Assembly (NCBI RefSeq): GCF_964340395.1
Contig: NC_135566.1
Location: 15,842,001-15,906,000, forward strand
From: Glandiceps talaboti
Lineage: Eukaryota; Hemichordata; Enteropneusta; Spengelidae
DNA length: 64,000 nucleotides
Reading direction: 5' to 3'
The notes under the pieces are model-generated. The model was not told the DNA's origin. It made no database searches and saw only the letters and a program-made list of their open reading frames with translations. Below, in pieces: positions 53,883 to 64,000 of this stretch. The translations under genes were made by a program, and so were the position numbers. Within the stretch, counting starts at the first letter, position 1. Each line of letters begins with the position of its first letter.

Positions 53883-56800
53883 GTAAATTGTTCTAAGAAA
53901 TATCGTATCCTCTGCCATTTTGCCGTGTTAAACGAACAGACATTTCATTTATAGATACTCTTCATTACACAATTGCGCCATCCCCGTATTCATGTCTACG
54001 TTAGTTGTATTTCTTCTATATGCTGCCCCTTACCGGCATTTCCTGAATCGAATTTTGAAGCGGTTGTCATGTAATATTTGTTAAACGCCACCGTGGATTT
54101 CCTCCCGGAAAATGAAACAGGAAGTGCTTTCCCTTGGACGATATTCTTACGGAATGTACACGAGAGTGTGTTCAATTGCATTCATTGTACTGTATTGTAT
54201 AGTTTCTTCGAATGTACCGAGTTAACAATGTCACAACTTGTGAAACTATTAGTGCCGTGAATTGGTGGTGCTTTATCGATCGAAATTGAAAACTGAGTGG
54301 TCATTGCAAATTTTAGAATTGTCACATAACGAAGATAAAACCCAAACTACGTGTTGCTCACGTGGTAATTGAATTATCTCTCACCACACACTCGTTTGTT
54401 AAGAGGTCCCTTTTCAAGTTTTTCTCCAATCTTGATTTTATTATTTTTTTCTTGGTCATCAAATTACGATTAGAAGGTAGAATAAACCATTACATGTAAA
54501 ACCAACAGAACGGTGAACAGTTATACAATGTGCACTCTGCTCTGTGTTTGTAATGTAATTACTTGAACAATGTAAACTTCTTTACATCAATCTGTTACAA
54601 TTCTACTTGTTCAAGTGTCAGGGCCTTTGTTTCACGTGGAATTTTTTTAACTACTTTTTGTGTGTCTTTTTTTGGGTCATACGTTTAGAAATGAATATTC
54701 CGACCTGCCAAATCATAAAATGTGACTGTGACTTTTAGATTATATAGATTCACAGTTAATTAGTTTGGAAATGAGACAGATTTAGCCGCAAGTTGGTGAC
54801 AATGTAGAGTTCCATGTTTCAGTTACTTGTTGGTATCAATTTGGGGTTCCAATTAACATGCCATAATGCACATAAGAAATAAAACAATCAGTAAACAGTC
54901 TATAGACTATTATATAAACATAGCCTTATGAGAAACTGATCCCAAAAATATAATTCAAATTATGAAATATTTTATAACGCAATAGCAGATTGAAATAACA
55001 TTACCACAGACTTTTAGTTCAGATGTCACTGTGTACCTTTCACCTTGAAGTCTATCAAAATCAGGAAGAAAAGCATAAAGAGGGTTGTTTGATTACTATA
55101 TGACTACCTGGCCTGATTCCCAAATATCCAAAACAGCTGTCATGCAGTAATGCAATATCATGGAAATGGCACTTTACTTAAAGACTGTTCAAGTTGTAAC
55201 ATTTTTTTAATACTTAGCCTAAGGTGTGGTCTAACCATGCAGTGCCACTGTGGAACTGAAATGTGGAGTTTGATGCTTTTAAAAATGTAATTGATTGATT
55301 GATTGATTGATTATGTAGCCAGTTATGCTATGTATCAAAGTATACTGATGATGTGTTAGTAAAGTTGGTTTGTTTTACATGTGACAATGATAATATCTTA
55401 CACAGTGTGTTTATACTTGTTTCAAATTTAATATCACCTATCAAGTGTTTACTGTAATTTTGTGTGCACTATCAAATAAGGAAATATTAGGTGTTTGTGA
55501 GCATAAAAAAAGTAAAATATCAATGATATTAGGTTTCTCTCAGCAGTTCATAATGTTTATTAATCTTAATGGGTATAAACTGGCCAATTAGATATTATTC
55601 CCCAATATTTTTCTTCATTCAGCTAAGGAAAATATGAGTGACCTAGTAAAGAGGGGGCTTTGTCACTATAAGTGACAACCCAAGTATTTTCCAGCTGAAT
55701 TAAGAAAAGTATTGGGAATAGTATAATTATACCAGCACCAGCAATATTTTTTTTTTAAATCAGGGAAAGTAATGGCAATTTTGAGCTTTTTGGCTTGTAT
55801 TTCGAACACAGCAGAGCCATTGATGTACATGTAGACACACGTTGTCGTGACATAGAAAGACCAGAGTATATATATTCCATATTTTTGGTTCAACCTGACT
55901 TGTGCTTGGTACGATACTAATTATTGCTGCATATTGACTGTTTACCTGTAGTAGTATTCTAATGGAAGATTATCAGGATTAGTGTTACAGTTAATAATAT
56001 TTTCTAACCTTTCGCCACATATATTACAATGTAGTTCTGTGGCTAAAACTATGCTCTTTAGCCACAAGCCAAACTGATGTGGTGAAAGTGGCTAGATGTC
56101 TTTATTTACCTCTGTTTTCATCATTTTGTGTCGTTTGTTTTGTTCCGGGTGATCGCCGCCTTCCCACATCTGACCCTGTGTAATAGAAAATCTTGTTTGA
56201 ATCTCGCACTTTTTGAATAGCCAATCAGGATAAGGATTACATTGACAGCTTGTGCATGCCGGAAAAAATTGAAAAGACAAACAAACAAATGTATTCACGG
56301 AGGATTGCAGTGACGACATGACCCGTCGGTGCACCGTCGTCATGCCAAACAATTTTTAAGATCCTTGCTTTTAATCAGATTGGCCACAAGCAATATGCAT
56401 CAGCCACAGGGTACTGCGTTTCCTTTTGACCCTCAACCCATTTTTATAGTTCGTATTTTGATATCTGGGGTAATGGCTTAATACAACTAATGTTTATGTG
56501 ATATTTTCTTTTTCAGGAACTTGCAGATATTCGTACCTCAGGTTTGAGATGTTTTAGAAATATCGAAGTGGATGACACTAATATCCTAAACTGGCAAGGC
56601 TTAATAGTACCTGTAAGTTTGACAATCAATTCTTATTCTACAAGGACTTCAGGCTGGGGATTATGTAGGAGGCCAGAGACATGTTATGTTTGAAAGATAG
56701 GCTTGAGATAGTGAGACCATGACAAGTTGCTTGGCTTTTGATTGTGTGATAAATACTTGGCTGGAAGAATTATTCAAGTAACATACTTGACATAATCATT

Positions 56801-56927
56801 TTTTCCCAGACATCAACTCAACCACTTGATTTCTTAGTTTTCACTGTGAATCACAGCGGAGTGTGATAGGTTAGGTTGGTGTAGTAAGGATGGGACTAGG
56901 GTAGCCATATGGTCAAGTAGGAAACAT

Positions 56928-57002
<75 letters not shown>

Positions 57003-57102
57003 CATGCACGCACGCACACACACACACACACACACACACTTACATACATACACACACACACACACACACATACATACATACATACATACATACATACATA
57101 CA

Positions 57103-57136
<34 letters not shown>

Positions 57137-58530
57137 CACACACTGCATTTGAAAAAAAGCATTCCAGATAATTATTCAGAATTTGTCTCCGTGTTTGCTT
57201 CACTTGTAGTTATATACAGGAAAAAGCTTTAATGATCTTTCTCAATGGGATACTGGTATGCTAACTGACCATCCAGACAATGTAGAACATATCTACGTTC
57301 CTATATTACAGTAATAAGTATGAAACTTAAGAATATGCGTGTGACATGCACAGTTTGGATGATGTCTTATAAAATGAATTATACCGTCACAACACTGCAT
57401 GAAATAGTCAACTGTAATGTAATTACATGGGATAAGTTATTAGCAGTTTACCCAAAGAGTAACCAGTCTGTGTTATTTTCTTGCAGGATGATCCACCCTT
57501 CAATAAGGGGGCATTCAGGATAGAAATCAATTTTCCAGCGGAGTACCCCTTTAAGCCACCTAAGATAACTTTCAAGACAAAAATATATCATCCAAATATT
57601 GACGAGAAAGGACAAGTATGCCTGCCGATAATTAGTCCTGAAAACTGGAAACCAGCCACTAAGACAGACCAGGGTATGTATAATGTTGTGTCTTCTCGAG
57701 GTGATCGTGCATGTATGTTCAAAGAATCACAAAAGTATTACTCCTGGCATGGACATATTGTGGTTTTTATGCTTCATATTTTGCAAAGCCCCTGTGGTGA
57801 AAACAATCCTTTCTGCCACTGAGTATAAAGATTACAACTGTCACAGAACACTCATGTCCTACCAGGGGTGCATTAAAGGGTACAATGCTGGCAGTGGTTT
57901 TTAAGGTATGGTTGCATGCATAGTAAACACCATATTAGGACCTAGAGTTATGGCGCAACTATCGATCGACTAGACTGAGATTGTAGTACGTAATATGGTC
58001 CCTGTCAGGACCAAGACTATAACCTTGTATACAGATGTGCAGATCTTGAAGATTAATATAAAAGTTAACTCGGATTTTAACGATAAGATTTGTATGTCTG
58101 TATACTTGACTAGTGATGACATGTAGTTGAACCATAACCTTTACGTATGTACCCATACTTCTACTCAATTTATATAGGGTGACACACATGTTACAAGGAA
58201 ATCACTGTTACGGGTGCACTCCTAAATAAGATGATCAATATTCTCCTTGCAATTGATGTCCCGTCCTTTCCCTTTGCTTCTGAAATTTCATCGGTTTATC
58301 GTACAATACTTTAAACATATCTCACAGTGAAAACTTTGAATGGAACATTTTGTTTTTATCATTGTTTTACAGTAATCCAAGCACTTACAGCGCTAGTCAA
58401 TGACCCCGAACCTGAACACCCCCTGAGAGGAGATCTAGCTGAGGAATATACCAAAGATAAAAAGAAATTCTTCAAAAATGCTGAAGATTTCACAAAGAAG
58501 TTTGGAGAGAAGCGACCAACAGATAGTTGA
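53856..58530 (+). CDS. UBE2L3: UBE2L3 (UbcH7), ubiquitin-conjugating enzyme E2, 4 exons
   Basis: Complete. Exons 53856-53882, 56517-56612, 57487-57673 and 58373-58530 total 468 nt (155 residues plus TGA; human 154). All introns are GT-AG. The UBC fold is intact: HPN motif in [10 protein letters not shown], catalytic Cys86 in GQVCLPI. Residues that set UbcH7 apart are kept: Pro88 and His119 (instead of acidic/Ser residues needed for lysine transfer), and Phe63, the HECT/RBR contact. By family knowledge such E2s discharge to cysteine and work with HECT and RBR ligases such as Parkin and HOIP. Stretches such as [20 protein letters not shown] are identical to human. The start MAATRRLGK matches human MAASRRLMK. 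Confidence 0.98.
55210..55312 (+). mobile_element. Possible SINE/LINE tail with (ATTG)n
   Basis: GTGTGGTCTAACCATGCAGT ... AAAAATGTAATTGATTGATT and an ATTG tail, in UBE2L3 intron 1. Tail type suggests a CR1/L2-like retroelement; short and uncertain. Confidence 0.4.
55593..55725. mobile_element. Palindromic MITE, family F copy 2
   Basis: ATTATTCCCCAATATTTTTC pairs with AAAAGTATTGGGAATAGTAT. Inner AAGGAAAATATGAGTGACCT pairs with AGTGACAACCCAAGTATTTT partially. Partner of 17415-17566. UBE2L3 intron 1. Confidence 0.85.
56055..56390. mobile_element. Interspersed repeat family E, longest copy
   Basis: Left GCCACAAGCCAAACTGATGT, right complement CTTGTGGCCAATCTGATTAA: short inverted ends around about 335 bp. 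Contains GGCTAGATGTCTTTATTTAC and GTTCCGGGTGATCGCCGCCT, the latter also at 62447-62466 in altered form. Ends about 125 bp before exon 2 of UBE2L3. Confidence 0.75.
56517..56612 (+). CDS. UBE2L3: UBE2L3 exon 2
   Basis: Acceptor TTTTTCAG|GAACTT, donor GTACCT|GTAAGT. Encodes [20 protein letters not shown] and [12 protein letters not shown]. 96 nt, phase 0/0. Confidence 0.98.
56929..57135. repeat. Compound microsatellite (CA)n / (CATA)n
   Basis: CA run with a short GCATGCACGCACG interruption, then CATA units to 57130, in UBE2L3 intron 2. Mirrors the composition of 1119-1402 in reverse order. Confidence 0.97.
57487..57673 (+). CDS. UBE2L3: UBE2L3 exon 3 (catalytic Cys86)
   Basis: Acceptor TCTTGCAG|GATGAT, donor CCAGG|GTATGT. 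The donor is set one base after CAG so that the split codon G|TA restores Val104. Encodes the core with HPN, Cys86 and Pro88. Confidence 0.98.
57963..58022. repeat. Solo arm of inverted-repeat family K
   Basis: CTAGACTGAGATTGTAGTAC, then TATGGTCCCTGTCAGGACCA resembles both arms of the element at 62050-62564. UBE2L3 intron 3. Confidence 0.65.
58373..58530 (+). CDS. UBE2L3: UBE2L3 exon 4 (stop codon)
   Basis: Acceptor TTTTACAG|TAATCC. Encodes [20 protein letters not shown] and [13 protein letters not shown], then TGA. His119 is in PEPEHPL. Confidence 0.98.
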
Positions 58531-60560
58531 GATTGTAGTTGTAATGAAATTTATTTCCTTTTCCTATGGGCCCTCATAACAGTATATCGCACAGTTGTCA
58601 ATCGCCCTTTTTTTTCTGTACCTGTACCCAACTTTCTGTCCTCTTTAAGGTATGATTCTATACAGTATGTTATTTGTGAAATGGACAGACACCATCAGGG
58701 TTAGTCTGTAGATTTTTGCAGTCAAGTAGTTAGTTCCAGTACCGTATATTTAGCCAATTATGTCGACAAGTTTAGATGTTACTTCCTGAATTCAGCCTGT
58801 GTCTCCAATATTCAGGAACATTTTTGTATTCCTTCCTCCGCTTCGAGAAAGAAACCCTAACCCAGAAACTTTTCTTTGAAGACACAGGCAAGATTGATAA
58901 AATCGTAAATTATTTGATAAATGCATATTTTTCTGTTATTATTTTGCATTTTTTGTTTTTTTTGTTTTTTTTTGTTTTTGACTTAAAACCAAAAAAAAAG
59001 TTGGAAAAGTAAATGTGAACTGCCTAGTGCTGTTACAGTATTTAGTAGTAGTGGTATAGTGTTCTCAATGTCAGCAATGTATAGGTATGATAACATATGA
59101 TTATGCAATGACGATGTACAACCATGGTAATATTGACAACGAACAAATCACTGATAAAACGGAATGCATTTTACAAAGGAATGAGTGCAACTGTACGTCA
59201 TTGGCGGGCCTTTCTTCTAATTTGTATATTATTAGCATAGATTCAAGACATTTCACAGGCACTGTGTGCTCTTGTATTCATTAAAACATGAATTATTTGA
59301 GTTTTTTTGATGAAATCATCACACTTTGCATTGGTGGTATTAACGCCATTGTCATGGTTACACTGAACAAGTTTTGATTGGTCGTTGAAAATATGTACAT
59401 GTGTCAATGGTGACTGAGACACATTTGTCATGGTGGGACAGTAGCTTGGCTTAGTCGATTGGTTTATGAAATGATTTACACCTGGCGAAAATGACTAAGA
59501 TAAATTTGTCAGGGTGCGACAGTAGCTTGGCCTAATTGGGGAGTGTTGAAAGGTCTATAAATGATTTACACCAGGCAATGATGACTTGCACACCATTATC
59601 ACAGTGGAACACCAGTATTGAGCCATCAATCAATCAATAAAATAATTGTGGACATTTGGAATATCCACCAGGCCAACTATAAAGTGATGTTTTGTGAGAT
59701 GTTTCCCTGCCTTAGTTCTACGTTGAAAACTGCAAGTGCTGGTTTATGTGCACTGTTCCGATTTTTTGTGTCATTTGAAAAGCAAGGAGTGGACTAGTGT
59801 ATTTGTAAGTAGCTTTGTACCTTCCTACCAATTGTACTCTGATTAATCAGAGTTCACTTAGTCACTGGATTATTTTACATTATTCTTTGCAGATACTTAT
59901 CAATCTGTGAATGTCATAGCAATTTATAGAGAGGGCTTTCTGTGTATCAATCATTTTGAAATGGAATTATACCATACAATTTTCTTTCTACAAAGCGCTT
60001 CTCTCATCAGTATGTGACAGTATAGCCCTCATGCCTGTCCTTTAATTTATCACAATTTAATCCAAACCTTAAAAGGGTCACATGTTAAAATCACCACATA
60101 GCATTTTGAAGTCATTCTGTGTAGCCGTGGTTAGTTATGCCAGGAATACATCTTGACAGAAAAGCAACTTGGTACAGTGCTAACATAATAGTGCAAGAGA
60201 TTTAAAAGCAGCAGTGTGTTGTATTCTGGGGCTGGAAACTTTGATCAAAGCAGCCAGAGGTATATTCGAGAATTGGAAACTTTGATCAGAGCTGTCAGAG
60301 ATGTACTTTGGAAGTGGAAATTTTTGATCAGAAGCAGTTAAAAGTTGGATTCTGGAACTGGAAACTTTGATCAGAGCAGTCAATAGTTCTGTTTTGGAGC
60401 TGGAAATTTTGATCAGAGCAGCCAAATGTTGTATTCGAGAACTGGTAACTTTGATCATAATGTAAAATAAATCAATGGCTGAATGAACAGTTTCACAAAC
60501 TTAGTCTGTTTGATTGTATGACTGATACATGTTTCCTTGCATGGACTAATAAACGATTAT
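58531..60560 (+). other. UBE2L3 3' UTR and flank
   Basis: T-rich and A-rich runs but no further coding sequence. Candidate poly(A) signals: AATAAA at 59636-59641, 60466-60471 and 60548-60553. Vertebrate UBE2L3 also has a long 3' UTR; which signal is used cannot be told. Confidence 0.5.
60215..60460. repeat. ~46-bp minisatellite, five to six units
   Basis: CTGGAAACTTTGATCAGAGC, AGCCAGA, GTTGTATTCGAGAA recurring with about 15% divergence; probably within the UBE2L3 3' UTR. Confidence 0.88.
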
Positions 60561-61364
60561 AACACCTTATTTTAAGAACTGTGTAGTAATTTGTCAATAC
60601 ATGGCTAACACCCTCTCTACTTAATTTGTGGACCTCTTGCATGGACAATAACAAGCGTCACTGTATAAAGTTTTGAATTCTAGGTCAAAATGTGCCACAA
60701 TAGTGCTGCTGAATTATACATTATACAAATATATATATATATGACTGTTTCTTTGAGATAATGAATCCCAAAATTGCTTTCATTATTTCAAAAGGTCCAG
60801 CTGTAAATTTTAATCTACTTAACATCTCAGTAGTAAATACAGGATCTGTTATTATTGAAGGTGTGAAAGTTTTCGAAATTTGGAAGAAGTGCGAAAATGG
60901 AGTTCAGCAATTGCATCAACACCAGACCCCACTGAACAAAGTACATTTATTGAGCTTGCGTGACATGCGATTGTCCCATACAGACAGGTTTTGTACTAGT
61001 CTGAATGCTGGGATGAGGAATGGAGTCAAAATCACCACAGCTAATTTTTGTACTGACAATTCCAAAGCCTGTGTAAAAGGGCATCAGTCACTATCAGACT
61101 TCAAATTGATTTTTCTGCATCTTATTACATGACAAATACACAGTGCTTCTTCAAATGAATTGAGTGTGTTTGTATGTGTGTGAAATGGAGCATGGTTTCA
61201 GAAAAGGGCTTTGTGGCGTTAACATTGTAACACAACTCTGTATAGTTTGTTACTCTTTCAAATGATTTTATATTCAACATAATTTTACTGTTGATAATGG
61301 GCAGTTTATCTACATTTCACATTGTACCAGACGTTTTTGATCAATATCTGCAGAATAACACCTC
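60561..61364. other. No supported gene
   Basis: A 123-codon + frame at 60761-61132 is the longest non-repeat frame in this flank. I recognise no domain, and it has no splice or promoter context I can defend. Possibly chance, possibly a worn exon. Confidence 0.4.
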
Positions 61365-61830
61365 CAGATCACCCCCACCACATTTCAGGCTAAGTCACCA
61401 TGTAGTTTTGGGGATATCAAAATTGAGATTCTTGGACCTCATTTGCACATCACTGATGGGATCATGATGTCGATGAATACACCATCTATACATCATCATT
61501 ATATTTCATCCCAATCTGCTCATCAGTTTTGAAAATAAAGATTTTTGACTAAAAAAGACACATTTTTAGACCTAATTTACATGTCACATGGGATTATCAT
61601 TTCATTTACAATTCTTAATCCACACATCCCTAATAACATTCCCATCAAATTTCAGATCAATCTGCCTCCCAGTAGTTTTGGAGTTTAATGGTTTTTTAAA
61701 ACCAAACATCATGTTTTTGACCCAACACACATCTCTGATACAATCATTTTCATTTGAATAATTTTCACTCGACACACCCCAATGATCCAATCAAATACCA
61801 AGGTCAGGTAGTTTTTGACATTTACATACA
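61365..61830. repeat. Degenerate ~135-bp tandem repeat, about 3.5 units
   Basis: Recurring ATTTCAGATCAATCTGCC, AGTAGTTTTGGAG, TTTTTGACC and TTTGCACATCACTGATGGGA motifs in the same order near 61380, 61515, 61655 and 61790. Confidence 0.7.
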
Positions 61831-62049
61831 TACATTTACATGCAAGCATGCATACACATAAATACACACACCCAGACATATTTCACTATCCCCGTAACAC
61901 AGGCCCTCAGCTCAGTTGTGCTAAGAACAGTGGGATTGGGGTGGGGGTGTCCAGAGCTGTGGTTGACTTCAAGTGAGGAATTGAACATCAAGAGCTGTCC
62001 CAGCTAGAACTACACAAATGGTGCTCTCTCATCCTGGAATTGGTTACAC

Positions 62050-62564
62050 TAGTCAGTTCCTGACAGGGACCATATTCCATACTACAATGTACATGTATCA
62101 TCACTATTCCAGTCTAGTCAAGGCCCTGACAATTGCACAGATTTCTGTGCTCCTTCCTACAGCGTTCATATAAACATGATTATGTTGTTGCATCCCCACG
62201 TGATTTTAGTTTAAATGGACTATAGGTGGAGTTGTGGTTGAACATTGGACATCGTCAAAACAGCTGTACCAAATGAATATTAATGAGTGGTGATGACAGC
62301 CCGTCAATTTGTGATGGATTACTACTGACATGCACAGTTCGCGCTTCACTCACCATGGGGTTGAACCCAATCTGATTAAAATATGATGCAGTGAAAGCGG
62401 CTAGATGCCTTCATTTACCTCTATTTCCACTCTTTTCATTTGTTTTGTTCTGGGTGATCACTGCCTTGTTCAACTATAATTAACGCCTTTCATCAGGGCC
62501 TTGACTAGACTGGGGATGTAAGTACATTGTAGTACAGAATACGGTCCCTGTCAGGAACTAGACT
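62050..62564. mobile_element. Inverted-repeat element, family K, enclosing a family E fragment
   Basis: Arms about 75-80 bp: left AGTCAGTTCCTGACAGGGAC...CCAGTCTAGTCAAGGCCCTG, right TCAGGGCCTTGACTAGACTG...GGTCCCTGTCAGGAACTAGA. A family E piece (AATCTGATTAAAATATGATG at 62370) lies in the loop. Confidence 0.82.
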
Positions 62565-63593
62565 AAGGTTACAGTAACATATTGTAAAGTTCTCTTCCAT
62601 GTTATTATCAAACTTCAAATCCCACAAAACATCAAAGTTAACAACTTTATTTTTTATTGCTGAACCTTTATTAAGAATGAAATCTAACAATTTATCAATA
62701 AAATACTAAAGGTTTCCAGTCAAGCAGAGCTCTCAGTAGACTGTAAGCTACACCATGTCATTACATTACACCCTTGTCGCCCCCCCCCCCCCTAAGTGAA
62801 ACGGTGGCTGATATGGCAGCATGACATGTTGTATCTTACAGACCAAGTTCTAATGTCACTGATGTTCCAAGGAACAAAAGATTACTTAGACCAGTATTAC
62901 AAATCTAAAGAAAAAAATATTACAATTTAACAATAGCTTGCACAGATACACATTACAATATAGAATATCATATTAGAAAATATAATATGGGCACGATATG
63001 CAAATATTTGACAACAGCTGATTGGCTGAATGAATGATAATGAGAATATCATTTTGATAACATATGAGATTGTGTTTGTAAACTGACTAGAAATGACAAG
63101 GTGTTTCATAATGGCAGTGAATAAAACATTGGGTGTAATGTAAGTATTGTCAATGTCTGTTGTGTGCAACTTATGTTCTCTCACAGTCTGTTGGCGTCGT
63201 TATCACATTTTACTCGTACCAAGTAGCTGTAACTGCAAGTTCAAGTTCAAGTAACTGCAAGTTCAGTAGTCATCATATACATGACAGAAGAGTTTTTTTA
63301 TTCATTCAGTTACAAAATTTGATCTAGTGTCTTACTTATCCCAAGTTTTGATCAATACATTGAATGTGGCTTATTTGTATGATATCTGAATTCATTTGGG
63401 GAAAAATGATGTCACAAATCATGTCAATTTCTGATTAAACATGAAGTTTTATTTGAGTGTCTCCATAGTTACTGGATAGGTTTTCATAGTGAGGAACTTG
63501 TATGCTAATTAGACGACTGCTGCGCTGTACAAAAATGTTCATGTGATCCACTGCTAGGATAGTTCACATGGGAGTTTAATCCTCTCTCTACCT
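62565..63593. other. No supported gene
   Basis: Poly(C) run at about 62779-62792; otherwise AT-rich sequence without recognisable features. Confidence 0.5.
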
Positions 63594-63623
63594 GGGGAGG
63601 GGAGGGGAGGGGAGGGGAGGGGG
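63594..63623 (+). repeat. (GGGGA)n run, G-quadruplex-prone
   Basis: TGGGGAGGGGAGGGGAGGGG continuing to GGGGG gives at least five G4 tracts with single-A loops on the + strand. Confidence 0.9.
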
Positions 63624-64000
63624 ATTTGTTTGTACATGTACACAAAAAACATGTTGCGCAAAACAGGATTGAAGGTTTTGTCAGCTCCATCACAGTGAAC
63701 AGTTCATCATCTATATGTTGAGTTGCTTCACCCTCACAGGTCCTGCTCTATATGAAAGGGGGTTGACCAATGTGTGAGGGCGCCCCACAGAGTTACTTTA
63801 CTAACTTTTCATCATCCTATGTAACCAATGTTATTCATATAAAGGAGAATTGCAGGACATTTTCTGAACTCATCGCTACAGCTCTTCGGTCCAAGTAGTA
63901 ATAATGATAATTCAGCTATGTTGGTGGCCTGTGAATCTATGTTTCACTGTTTAATCTATATAAAACACTGTAGAACTTTAAATATAAAAGATATCAGAGG

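Noticed and set aside
56834-57203. Cys/Val/Tyr-rich - strand frames
   Set aside because: CA/CATA microsatellite translation inside UBE2L3 intron 2.
60761-61132. 123-codon frame downstream of UBE2L3
   Set aside because: No recognisable domain or gene signals; reported only as gene-free sequence with a caveat.

Overview
The window is nuclear DNA of an invertebrate animal. It is AT-rich and has long GT-AG introns, many microsatellites and many short inverted-repeat transposons. All four genes read as clear orthologues of human genes with well-conserved intron phases. A marine deuterostome such as a hemichordate or lancelet would fit, but a lophotrochozoan cannot be excluded. The species is inference.

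Layout. (1) Positions 1-6010, + strand: the 3' half of NOC4L, a ribosome-biogenesis factor. Seven coding exons are visible, followed by a 3' UTR carrying a ~42-bp minisatellite. (2) 6011-12244: intergenic, with several MITEs. (3) 12245-42400, - strand: a complete 12-exon APPBP2 gene (581 codons, TPR protein, CUL2 ubiquitin-ligase substrate receptor). Its introns hold a hAT-type transposon with a perfect 8-bp target duplication, other MITEs, a ~3.2-kb array of a 37-bp satellite and a ~1.4-kb array of a ~60-bp minisatellite. (4) 42401-51871: intergenic, repeats only. (5) 51872-53308, - strand: a FBXO34/FBXO46-type F-box protein in one coding exon. (6) 53856-58530, + strand: complete four-exon UBE2L3 (UbcH7), head-to-head with the F-box gene and separated from its ATG by about 550 bp. 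(7) 58531-64000: UBE2L3 3' UTR and repeat-rich flank with no supported gene.

The most unusual signal is in APPBP2. Four of its exon/intron boundaries have been tandemly duplicated into the neighbouring intron. The 5' splice site of exon 11 lies in an 11-unit, 30-bp array in which every unit keeps a perfect GTAAGT and the reading frame stays open. The 5' splice site of exon 4 is followed by nine further donor copies. The 3' splice sites of exons 6 and 2 have three and one upstream copies. This gives a gene with ranks of alternative splice sites. For exon 11, choosing a more distal donor would add in-frame 10-residue blocks to a TPR region.

Three of the four genes connect to ubiquitin biology (APPBP2 as a CRL2 receptor, the F-box protein as an SCF receptor, UBE2L3 as an E2). 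I see no sequence evidence that this is more than chance linkage.
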